Assembly (NCBI GenBank): GCA_019306185.1 | Contig: JAFDMD010000007.1 | Span: 1 to 39,773 of the forward strand | From: Deltaproteobacteria bacterium | GTDB taxonomy: Bacteria > Desulfobacterota > Desulfobacteria > Desulfobacterales > JAFDMD01 | Direction of reading: 5' to 3' | Length of the DNA: 39,773 nucleotides | In this document: positions 24,856 through 32,411 of the stretch, in pieces | Numbering within the stretch: position 1 is the first letter of the stretch | Layout: the number at the start of each line of letters is the position of its first letter | The notes under the pieces: model-generated | What the model was told of the DNA's origin: nothing | The model's database searches: none | Seen by the model: only the letters and a program-made list of their open reading frames with translations | Translations under genes and position numbers: made by a program

Positions 24856-27288
24856 TTAAGATTTTATAGAAAATAGAGGCTCCCGCTCTTTGTATTCGCA
24901 CCCTATTAAAGCCTCTTCAATCAGTTCCATAAGACTTTTTGAAATATCCTTTTTTTCTTCATCCAATATTTTTTCAAGGTCGTCTAAAGTAAAAATGGCT
25001 TTTTCGGTTTTAAAAAGATATTTTATCCTTGTTTTTAAAAATTCTTCCCGTAAAGCTTTTGTAAGGTCTTTATCATAATCTAATACCTGCGTATCGTCGC
25101 CTCTGTAATTATGTTCGTAAGGCAGTCTTAAGCTTGAGGCTATCATATGTCTTATGCGGCTGTTATATTTTATTACATCGTATATGCAGTTTAATTTTGC
25201 CTCGATTGAAGCGGTTCTACGAATGGGATCTAAATTTTCTATGGTTTTAACAAAATGATCGATTATAACCGCAAAATTTTCGACTCTTTTTATATCGGTA
25301 TGCGCCAAAGCTATTCTTCGTCTGTCGATTCCGCTTATTGTAAAAAGTTTTTTTATTGCGTTTACTCGACTCCAAGCATGATCTATGCCGTAAGAGTGAT
25401 GGCATGCATTCGGATCGCATCCTATTATTATAAGTCCGGGCGCGCCGGAAACAAAAGCTTTTGCAAATATCGAGGGGTCAAGCTGCCCGGCGCATGTAAT
25501 AGGAATAATATGCACTCTGTCGTCGTATTTGATCCCTTTTGTACCAGCATTATCAGCCGCCGGAGTTCCCGCCCACGCGCATGTAAGCGCTATTACCTGA
25601 TCCGATTCCATCTGACTTGCCAATACGGAAATTCCGTTTTCTTGACGCTCGCAGCTATTATTTTGCAGGGTTATCGCATTATACGGGCAGGATGCGGCGC
25701 ATGTTCCGCCTCCGCTGCAGCGCATAGGGTCTATTATTCTTGTTAAAGCGCCTCCTTCCGCTTGAGACACGCTTATGGACCCGTTTTCGCAAAGCTGTTC
25801 GCAAAGTCCGCATGCAACGCATTTTTCCGGGTCTATGAAGCTTATAACATCAGGTATTCTAAGACGTTTTAAGGGCGATTCCTTCAACATATCCGAAACT
25901 TTTCTTGCCGCTTGTCTGCCTTGAGTTAAAGAGCGACTTAAATCGCACGGATAAAATGCGCTTCCGGCAACGTAAGTCTCTTTGCATCCTATCATTTCGG
26001 GACGAACTTTAGGATCCGCCGAAAATATTAATTCTCCTTTAATATAAGATGAATTAATAAGTCTTATTGTTTCTGCGGATTTGGCTCCTATGTCTCTTTT
26101 GGGAGATAATACCGTCCAATCAAAAGATATATCTTTTTCTATGTTTGTTTTCGGATCGCAATAAACAATATATCCCTGCTGCAGTATAGGAGGCGTTATG
26201 TCCGAATACGGTATCCAAGATATTTTTAATTCTCTGCTCAGTTTTCGCTCCTCCGGGGTTAAGGGAATAGGAATTTTATGATTAAATAATATTGTCGCCT
26301 CGGAATTATGGTAGCTTTCTCTGATTCGCTTTGAAATTTTCCAAGCCGATTTAATAGAAAGTTTTGCAAATTCCGGCTGTTCTATTTCGTAATCGTTGAT
26401 TAAAAATACTATTTTTTTGTTTAACGCTCCGTTTTCATTTATATATTTTTCGATTTTATCCATACTAATTACGGATCCGCTTTTCTCTTTACATTCGGGC
26501 GAGGCGGACTGAAGATCTCCGTCCAAACAGACTATTATGGCGGAAACCGAATATATTGTATCTTCTTCGTTTCCAAAATTTTCAACCGATATTCCATATC
26601 CGCCGGTAACGCCGAATATGTTTTTAATTTTGCCTTCCTTTATAATTTCGGCGTTAGGGTCCTCTTTTATTTTTTCGATTGCGTTTTCTATAAATTTATC
26701 CTGATCTCTATCCCCGGGATACTTATTTCCGATATTTTCAAACGCTTTATCATAATCATCGATAAAATCGGATAAAATACATTTATGACCGTTTGCAAGA
26801 AGCTCCGCAGCCGCCGAATATAAAGCGGCTCCGTCTCCCAGTATCATAACCCGACCTTCCACGTTTGCGCTCTCTCTTTTCACAGGTTTTAAGGCATTAA
26901 TATCAGCTGCCGCCGATTTTATTAACTTTATGCTTTTTATCGCCTTTAATTCGGGACTAATATCCGATACGGAAGCGACATGCCCTCTGATATTAACAAT
27001 TTTTATTCTTTTTTTGGTAATCGGCGTATCTTTTAATTCATTCTCGAATTTTTTAAGCATAAGCCGTTCTTCGCAGCCCGCTATAACTATGCGGTTTAAA
27101 TTATTATCCGCTATCGCCTCTTTTATCTTTTCAATGCCCGGCTTTAAACAAGGATAAGGCATTATTTGGCTGCAACAAATAGCGGCGTCCTTTTTTAATT
27201 TATTATCAATTATATTTAAATCTATTTTCGGTTCTATTTTTTGACCGCATTTGCATATAAAAACGCCGGTTTTCGGATTGTTATTCAT
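24856..27288 (-). CDS. HdrA-like flavoprotein fused to an MvhD-like domain, with missing Cys ligands
   Basis: 810 aa. The HdrA-type N-terminus (GVFICKCGQKIEP) precedes a thioredoxin-reductase-like flavin region with an unusual loop (MILGDGAALYSAA, residues 148-160, where HdrA usually has GGGPAG). Two ferredoxin motifs follow: Cys490/493/496/500 is complete; the second is Cys524, Gly527, Cys530, Cys534, so one usual cysteine is glycine. Residues about 565-685 are MvhD-like (TCAWAG, ITCAGQLDP, GCDPNACHH) with Ala573 where I expect a second cysteine. The last 120 residues are charged, helical and unrecognised. HdrA proteins use FAD to bifurcate or confurcate electrons. The NuoEFG-like genes upstream suggest NAD(H) exchange with another, unseen partner. 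AAGGAG precedes the ATG. Confidence 0.85.
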   Translation of the reverse strand: MNNNPKTGVFICKCGQKIEPKIDLNIIDNKLKKDAAICCSQIMPYPCLKPGIEKIKEAIADNNLNRIVIAGCEERLMLKKFENELKDTPITKKRIKIVNIRGHVASVSDISPELKAIKSIKLIKSAAADINALKPVKRESANVEGRVMILGDGAALYSAAAELLANGHKCILSDFIDDYDKAFENIGNKYPGDRDQDKFIENAIEKIKEDPNAEIIKEGKIKNIFGVTGGYGISVENFGNEEDTIYSVSAIIVCLDGDLQSASPECKEKSGSVISMDKIEKYINENGALNKKIVFLINDYEIEQPEFAKLSIKSAWKISKRIRESYHNSEATILFNHKIPIPLTPEERKLSRELKISWIPYSDITPPILQQGYIVYCDPKTNIEKDISFDWTVLSPKRDIGAKSAETIRLINSSYIKGELIFSADPKVRPEMIGCKETYVAGSAFYPCDLSRSLTQGRQAARKVSDMLKESPLKRLRIPDVISFIDPEKCVACGLCEQLCENGSISVSQAEGGALTRIIDPMRCSGGGTCAASCPYNAITLQNNSCERQENGISVLASQMESDQVIALTCAWAGTPAADNAGTKGIKYDDRVHIIPITCAGQLDPSIFAKAFVSGAPGLIIIGCDPNACHHSYGIDHAWSRVNAIKKLFTISGIDRRRIALAHTDIKRVENFAVIIDHFVKTIENLDPIRRTASIEAKLNCIYDVIKYNSRIRHMIASSLRLPYEHNYRGDDTQVLDYDKDLTKALREEFLKTRIKYLFKTEKAIFTLDDLEKILDEEKKDISKSLMELIEEALIGCEYKEREPLFSIKS

Positions 27289-27302
27289 TTTTTTCTCCTT
27301 GT

Positions 27303-27896
27303 CTAATAAACCGTCGAAATACTTTTTTTGCGAACATTATCGAATATGCTCTCCATTTTGCTTGTAGGACATACCGTAACGCAGCAACCGCAGGCTACGC
27401 ATACGTCCGTAGGCGCCATAAAAGGAGCGCCTATTTTTTTACGAACTCCTCTATCGACTATCGATATTGCGGATAATCCTACCGCCTCTTCGCATATTCT
27501 TACGCAAAGTCCGCATAAGATGCAGGTTTCGGTCGGATCTTTTATTGCAAATCTTGTGGATGTTACCCCGTATTTTTTCGCCATATCGGCTATTTCGAAA
27601 CTTGCGGGACATGTGGAAAGAAGCATTTCAAATATCCATCTCCGGATATTGCTTATTTTATCGGTTTCGGTATATACGTTAAGCCCTTCCTGCGCCGGAT
27701 ATATACAAGACGCTACGGTTTTAGACCAATCTCCTTCTCTTAATTCCACCATGCAAAGTCTGCATGCGCCGCTTGGAGCTACCGCCTCGTGAAAACAAAG
27801 AGTCGGTATTTCGATATTATATTCTCTTGCGGTTTCGAGGATTGTCCATCCTTTCCGCGCCTTAACCTCTTTATCGTTAATTTTAAAACGAATCAT
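27303..27896 (-). CDS. NuoG/HoxU-like iron-sulfur subunit
   Basis: 197 aa. Residues 1-80 are a plant-type [2Fe-2S] ferredoxin domain with cysteines in LCFHEAVAPSGACRLCMVE and ASCIYPA. The region that usually carries the His-Cys3 [4Fe-4S] site is reduced to STCPASFE, so that cluster is probably absent. Two ordinary [4Fe-4S] motifs follow, CILCGLCVRIC and CVACGCCVTVCP. It resembles the short diaphorase and hydrogenase subunits (HoxU, HydC-like, BamI-like), not full NuoG, which has a molybdopterin-type domain. It would wire the NuoF-like flavin to HdrA. GGAGG lies upstream of the ATG; the HdrA gene follows after 14 bases. Confidence 0.9.
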   Translation of the reverse strand: MIRFKINDKEVKARKGWTILETAREYNIEIPTLCFHEAVAPSGACRLCMVELREGDWSKTVASCIYPAQEGLNVYTETDKISNIRRWIFEMLLSTCPASFEIADMAKKYGVTSTRFAIKDPTETCILCGLCVRICEEAVGLSAISIVDRGVRKKIGAPFMAPTDVCVACGCCVTVCPTSKMESIFDNVRKKSISTVY

Positions 27897-27978
27897 TATG
27901 TTGCGCCTCCGTATTCTCCGTACAGCGGATATCTTATCCTTTTTTAACGGAAAATATCCTGATTCTATCAGATGAAAT

Positions 27979-29886
27979 TTAATAAACCATTATCGCGTTG
28001 AACTTGCAAGTATCCATACATATGCCGCATCTGATACACTTTTCTGCGTCTATTATATGCGGCTTCTTTTTTTCTCCGCTAATACACCCTTGCGGGCATT
28101 GAGATTTACAGCTTCTGCAGCCCGTGCAAAGTTTAACGTCTATTTCGTAAGTTATTAAATCTTTGCATACTCCTGCGGGGCATTTTTTTTCTTCTATATG
28201 AGCAAGATATTCCTCTTTGAAGTATCTTAATGTTGTTAATACCGGATTCGGAGCGCTTGTTCCCAAAGCGCATAAAGCTCCGTCCCGAATAGCCTGCGCC
28301 AAGCTTTCCAAAGCTTTAATATCCTCTTTAGAACCTTTTCCTTTGGAAAAATCTTCTAATATCTCGCGCATTCTTGTAAGTCCAAGTCTGCAAGGTATGC
28401 ATTTTCCGCAGGATTCCTCTTCTAAAAAACGTAGAAAATAGAGCGCTATGTCAACTACGCAGTCCTTTTTATCCATTATAATCATTCCGCCGGACCCCAT
28501 CATTGAACCTACTTTTGTCAGGGAATCAAAATCAACGGGACTGCCCTTTAGATGATAAGGAAGACAACCGCCGGAAGGGCCGCCGGTTTGCACAGCTTTA
28601 AAAGGCTCGCCTCCGGGAACGCCTCCGCCGAGTTCTTCCACTATAGTATCCAAAGGAGAACCCATAGGGACTTCGACTAATCCGACATTATTAATTTTTC
28701 CGACTAAAGAAAAAACTTTTGTTCCGGTACTCGAAGGAGTTCCTATCCCCGAATACCATTTTGCGCCGTTTGCTATTATTTTAGGAATATTTGCCCAAGT
28801 TTCCACATTATTTAAAACCGTAGGTCTTCCCCATAAACCCTCCTCTACGGAACGAACATATTTAGGACGGGGGTTGCCCGCTTTTCCCTCTATAGAGGTA
28901 AATAACGCCGTTGATTCGCCGCATACAAAAGCGCCCGCTCCTTTGTTAATTCTAACGTCAAAAGAAAAACCGGAATTAAGGATATTATCTCCTAATAATC
29001 TTAATTTTCTTGCCTGTTCCATAGCTATTTCAAGATGTTTGATGGCAAGAGGGTATTCCGCCCTTACATAAAGATAACCGTTTTTCGCTCCCAAAGCGTA
29101 AGCGCCTAATATCAGACCTTCCAAAACCGCATGAGGATCCCCTTCCATAATAGCCATATCCATAAATGCTCCGGGGTCACCTTCGTCTCCGTTAACCACT
29201 ACATAAACGGGTCTTCCTTTTTTTTCTATAGCCATAAGAGCGGATCTCCACTTTCTGCCCGTAGGAAAGCCTGCTCCGCCTCTGCCTCTTAAACCGGATT
29301 TTTCAATTTCCGACACTGCCTGTTCAGGACTCATTGAAGTCAAAGCTTTTCCTAAAGCCATATAACCTCCGGAACCGATATAATCGTTTATACTACAAGG
29401 ATCTATTGTCCCTATATTTTTTAACACAATCCTTTTTTGAAGCTTATAAAAAGGAATTTCTTTTTCGGTTACAATTTCATTGCCTGTTTTAGGATCTTTA
29501 TATAAAAGCCTTTTAACCGGCTCCCCTTTTTTTATGGTCATCTCAACTATATCTTTACAATCTTTTGCTTTTACCTTTTGATAAAATATCCCTTGAGGAC
29601 GAATAACCATAAGAGGACCTCTCGAACAAAATCCCTGACAACCTGTAGCCTTTATATAAGGAATTATATCCGCTTCTATCCCTGCTTCGTCAAGAGCCTC
29701 CTGCATAGCCTCTTTAATCTCCAAACTTCCGTTTGCCGCGCATGCGGTTCCAAAACAGATTGCCACAACAGGTTTTTTCGGATCTTGGGAAGCTATAATT
29801 TTATCTTGAAAGTTTTTCAATTCTTCATAAGAATTCAAGGACATAATATCGGCGTTTCCCTCCGCTTGTTTAAATGCAGCTTTCAC
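27979..29886 (-). CDS. NuoF/HydB-like NADH-binding flavoprotein with extra ferredoxin domains
   Basis: 635 aa in three parts. The N-terminal thioredoxin-like [2Fe-2S] domain has Cys44, Cys49, Cys83 and Cys87 (AICFGTACAAN, ATGCQGFC). The NuoF core binds FMN and NADH (GLRGRGGAGFPTGRKW, VNGDEGDPGAF) and has the cluster motif ESCGKCIPCRLG. A C-terminal 2x[4Fe-4S] ferredoxin follows (CTGCRSCKSQCPQG, CIRCGICMDTC). This is the HydB/HndC/BamH type rather than complex I NuoF. The start is GTG at 29884-29886, preceded by GGAGGAGG, and overlaps the NuoE-like gene by 17 bases. It is the NAD(H) entry or exit point of the operon. Confidence 0.93.
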   Translation of the reverse strand: MKAAFKQAEGNADIMSLNSYEELKNFQDKIIASQDPKKPVVAICFGTACAANGSLEIKEAMQEALDEAGIEADIIPYIKATGCQGFCSRGPLMVIRPQGIFYQKVKAKDCKDIVEMTIKKGEPVKRLLYKDPKTGNEIVTEKEIPFYKLQKRIVLKNIGTIDPCSINDYIGSGGYMALGKALTSMSPEQAVSEIEKSGLRGRGGAGFPTGRKWRSALMAIEKKGRPVYVVVNGDEGDPGAFMDMAIMEGDPHAVLEGLILGAYALGAKNGYLYVRAEYPLAIKHLEIAMEQARKLRLLGDNILNSGFSFDVRINKGAGAFVCGESTALFTSIEGKAGNPRPKYVRSVEEGLWGRPTVLNNVETWANIPKIIANGAKWYSGIGTPSSTGTKVFSLVGKINNVGLVEVPMGSPLDTIVEELGGGVPGGEPFKAVQTGGPSGGCLPYHLKGSPVDFDSLTKVGSMMGSGGMIIMDKKDCVVDIALYFLRFLEEESCGKCIPCRLGLTRMREILEDFSKGKGSKEDIKALESLAQAIRDGALCALGTSAPNPVLTTLRYFKEEYLAHIEEKKCPAGVCKDLITYEIDVKLCTGCRSCKSQCPQGCISGEKKKPHIIDAEKCIRCGICMDTCKFNAIMVY

Positions 29887-30376
29887 TATTTCCTCCTCCT
29901 CCTATCTCCTCTTTATCTATTTCGGATAAAACCTTCCCGATCTTTTTTGCGTTCGTATTCGGATGATATTTTTCATCGACTATCATAACCGGAGAAAGAG
30001 CGCATGCGCCTACGCAGTTTACCGTTTCCAACGTATAACGCATATCTTTTGAAGTGCATCCGGGTTCGACGCCTATGCGACGCTGTAATTCCTCCGCCAA
30101 GCGCCCCCCTCCTTTAAGGTGGCAGGCGGTGCCCAAACAAACCTTGATTTCATGTTCCCCTTTAGGTTCGAGTCTAAAAGATTTATAAAAGGTCGCCACG
30201 GAATATGCTCTGCTTATCGGAACATTTATATGTTCGCATACTATTTCCATATTTTCGCCCGATATATAACCGTAAGCCTCCTGTATATCTTGCAATAAAA
30301 ATATAAGATACTCGGAAGCGGCGGGATACTTTTGAAGTATTTCGTTTATTCCTTTTTTAGCTCCGCGTTTACACAT
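29870..30376 (-). CDS. NuoE/HydC-like [2Fe-2S] subunit
   Basis: 168 aa. A helical N-terminal part (INEILQKYPAASEYLIFLLQDIQEAYGYIS) is followed by the thioredoxin-like [2Fe-2S] fold with cysteines in CLGTACHLKGG and NCVGACALSP. I prefer the ATG at 30376 because AAAGGAG lies seven bases before it; an ATG seven codons upstream has no such site. It opens the operon NuoE-, NuoF-, NuoG-like, HdrA-MvhD and passes electrons next to the NuoF-like flavin. Confidence 0.93.
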   Translation of the reverse strand: MCKRGAKKGINEILQKYPAASEYLIFLLQDIQEAYGYISGENMEIVCEHINVPISRAYSVATFYKSFRLEPKGEHEIKVCLGTACHLKGGGRLAEELQRRIGVEPGCTSKDMRYTLETVNCVGACALSPVMIVDEKYHPNTNAKKIGKVLSEIDKEEIGGGGNSESCI

Positions 30377-30830
30377 GTTTTTTTCTCCTTTATCCAACTG
30401 AATTTATAACTTTTTTCGGAAATATCCGATTTATTTTTCATATAATATACGTTAATTATCAAAGTTATTATAATTAGAATAAGACGCCTGTTTTGTAAAG
30501 GAAAAATACCTATAGAATATGCAAATAATATTTTATTATAGCTTTTATTTGTATTATTTTGGCTAAAACAAGCAAAATAAGAATAAAAATATCAAAATAT
30601 GTAGAAGTATTCAGGTAAAATTTAGTTTTTCGAGTTATGCCTTTTTTAAAATTGATTTAATTTCATTGCATCGCTATCTTTTTTACGAATTTGATTTAAG
30701 GCTTGATAAAAATAAAAATCGTATAGTATATTAAAAATTATAAATAAAAATTGCCCTTAAAATTAATAAAATACTTTATAATATATACCCGTTAGCCCCT
30801 TATAATATTTACAATCTACAGGATATAACA
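30377..30830. other. Divergent AT-rich intergenic region
   Basis: 454 bp between the minus-strand electron-transfer operon and the plus-strand DinD-like gene, so two promoters are expected. TATAAT-like boxes occur at about 30776 and 30800 facing the DinD-like gene, without a good -35 at normal spacing. I looked for a LexA-type SOS box, which a DinD-like gene could carry, and saw none I trust. No open frame, RNA gene or strong hairpin. Confidence 0.5.
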
Positions 30831-31652
30831 ATGGATAATCAGTTTGAAATTTTTCATTTCGATAAAAATAGAACAAATTTTGAAAATTTCAGCCATAGCA
30901 ATGATATAACATATTGGTATGCAAGAGACTTAATGACTTTTTTAGGGTATTCAAATTATGCAGGCTTTAAAAAAATCATTAATAAAGCAATATCCGCCTG
31001 TATGACTTTAGATATTGACGTTTCGGAAAATTTCAAACAGGTGGAACGCGATATAGAAGGCAAAAAAGAAAGAGATTATAAACTTTCCAGATTTGCTTGC
31101 TATTTGGCGGTAATGAACGGAGACCCTCAAAAAACAAAGGTGGCTCAAGCTCAAGCCTATTTTGTTGTTATAGCGGAAAGTTTTAGAAATTATTTTGAAG
31201 AAGCCGAAAATATCGAAAGGGTTTTAATACGAAACGAGGTTACGGATAGAGAGAAAACATTAAGCGGAACCGTAAACGAAAGAGACATTTACAATTACCC
31301 TCTATTTCAAAATGCAGGTTATAGAGGCTTATATAATATGAATTTAAATCAACTTAAAGATTATAAAAGGTTTTATAAAAAAGGAAGAACATTATTAGAT
31401 TTTATGGGAAAAGAGGAGCTTGCCGCCAACCTATTTCGATTAACCCAAACCGAATTAAAAATAAAAAAAGAGAATATAAAAGGGCAGAAACCGCTTGAAG
31501 CCGCAGCGGAAATAGCAGGAATAGAGGTAAGAAAAACAATCAAACAGATAAGCAATATACTGCCCGAAGATTTAGAACTTGTAGAAGATATAAAAAAGGT
31601 TAAAACCGGAATTAAGCAAACACATAAAAAGCTTTTAAAACAAAGCAAATAA
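30831..31652 (+). CDS. DinD-like / BRO-N domain protein
   Basis: 273 aa. Residues about 25-125 match the BRO-N type DNA-binding domain of DinD: ITYWYARDLMTFLGYSNYAGFKKIINKAISAC, then DYKLSRFACYLAVMNGDPQKTKVAQAQAYF. The C-terminal half (RLTQTELKIKKENIKGQKPLEAAAEIAGIEVRKTI) matches the DinD C-terminus. DinD is a DNA-damage-induced protein of Escherichia coli reported to inhibit RecA filament function; relatives are frequent in phages and mobile islands. The gene stands alone between the HdrA operon and a membrane protein gene, in opposite direction to both main blocks, which suggests acquisition. Confidence 0.82.
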   Translation: MDNQFEIFHFDKNRTNFENFSHSNDITYWYARDLMTFLGYSNYAGFKKIINKAISACMTLDIDVSENFKQVERDIEGKKERDYKLSRFACYLAVMNGDPQKTKVAQAQAYFVVIAESFRNYFEEAENIERVLIRNEVTDREKTLSGTVNERDIYNYPLFQNAGYRGLYNMNLNQLKDYKRFYKKGRTLLDFMGKEELAANLFRLTQTELKIKKENIKGQKPLEAAAEIAGIEVRKTIKQISNILPEDLELVEDIKKVKTGIKQTHKKLLKQSK

Positions 31653-31720
31653 GTCTTTTTATTCGTCATAATTCCTTTTCATACAAACTTTTATACAAAC
31701 TCAATTAAAATATTATATAA

Positions 31721-32212
31721 ATGGAAACAAACTCAATCAATATCTCTTTTTCTATAGTCATAGGGGTGATCAGCGGCGTTTTAACTACGATGCTGATTTT
31801 TTTTATTGGCTTTGTTTTTAAAAAATTCTTAATTCCTTGGTATCAAAGCATAACTTATCGGGGGTTGGATATATCAGGACAATGGGAATATGAAATGAAG
31901 CATGGCGACGGAAGCGATCTTATTACAATGAATTTACGCCAAAAAGGGCATAATATAACCGGAATAGACGAAGCATTTAAAATTGATAATAACGGCAAAC
32001 ATACAAAAGCCACCTCGTTTAAAATAAGCGGGCTTTTTTTTGACGGATATTTGGTTGCCTACTTAATATCCGAAAATCGTACAAGCAGAGGCTGCGGAAG
32101 CCTTACTTTACAGGTTATAAAAGCAGGTTCGGAAATGGAAGGGTATTTTAGTTATTATGACGTCAAACTTAATTGCGTTAATAGTAACAAAATTACCTAT
32201 ATAAGAAAGTAA
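31721..32212 (+). CDS. Membrane-anchored beta-rich protein of unknown function
   Basis: 163 aa, not firmly recognised. One long hydrophobic segment (about residues 8-32, ISFSIVIGVISGVLTTMLIFFIG) is followed by a basic-aromatic linker (FKKFLIPWYQSITYRGLDI) and a compact beta-rich domain that looks like a small barrel (ISGQWEYEMKHGDGSDLITMNLRQKG...GCGSLTLQVIKAGSEMEGYFSYYD). The layout, N-terminal membrane anchor plus small beta-barrel starting 'sGxWe', recalls Cap15-type CBASS effectors and lipocalin-like domains. There is no nucleotide cyclase nearby, so this is only a structural guess. No clear Shine-Dalgarno sequence; the start is the first ATG. It sits 68 bp after the DinD-like gene. Confidence 0.55.
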   Translation: METNSINISFSIVIGVISGVLTTMLIFFIGFVFKKFLIPWYQSITYRGLDISGQWEYEMKHGDGSDLITMNLRQKGHNITGIDEAFKIDNNGKHTKATSFKISGLFFDGYLVAYLISENRTSRGCGSLTLQVIKAGSEMEGYFSYYDVKLNCVNSNKITYIRK

Positions 32213-32249
32213 AAGTTTAAACGTAATAATTCGGTTGATAGTTTTAATA

Positions 32250-32360
32250 AAGGGATTTCTCCTTGCCGCTCTCATCGACAGGACAAACACAAATAAAAAC
32301 CGGCAAAATAATAAAAAAAAAATTACTTCCCGTTATTTCGAGCAAAGTGAAAAACCCCTT
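32250..32360. repeat. Dispersed inverted-repeat element, copy 2 (diverged)
   Basis: Starts AAGGGATTTCTCCTTGCCGC and ends CGTTATTTCGAGC...AACCCCTT, matching the element at 19991-20086 at both ends with several substitutions and a longer AT-rich loop. It fills the gap between two convergent genes and might serve as a bidirectional stop signal. Confidence 0.7.
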
Positions 32361-32411
32361 AATTATTTCCCTTACCTTTTTATAATAATTCTTTTTTCCG
32401 ATTAATTTTTT

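Noticed and set aside
24856-30376. Complete class II benzoyl-CoA reductase (Bam) cluster
   Set aside because: Only parts like BamE-I are present; BamB and BamC are absent from the window, and the HdrA end is closed by a terminator.
31721-32212. CBASS system with a Cap15 effector
   Set aside because: No CD-NTase, Cap2 or Cap3 gene is nearby and the protein shows one rather than two clear membrane segments; only the general layout is similar.
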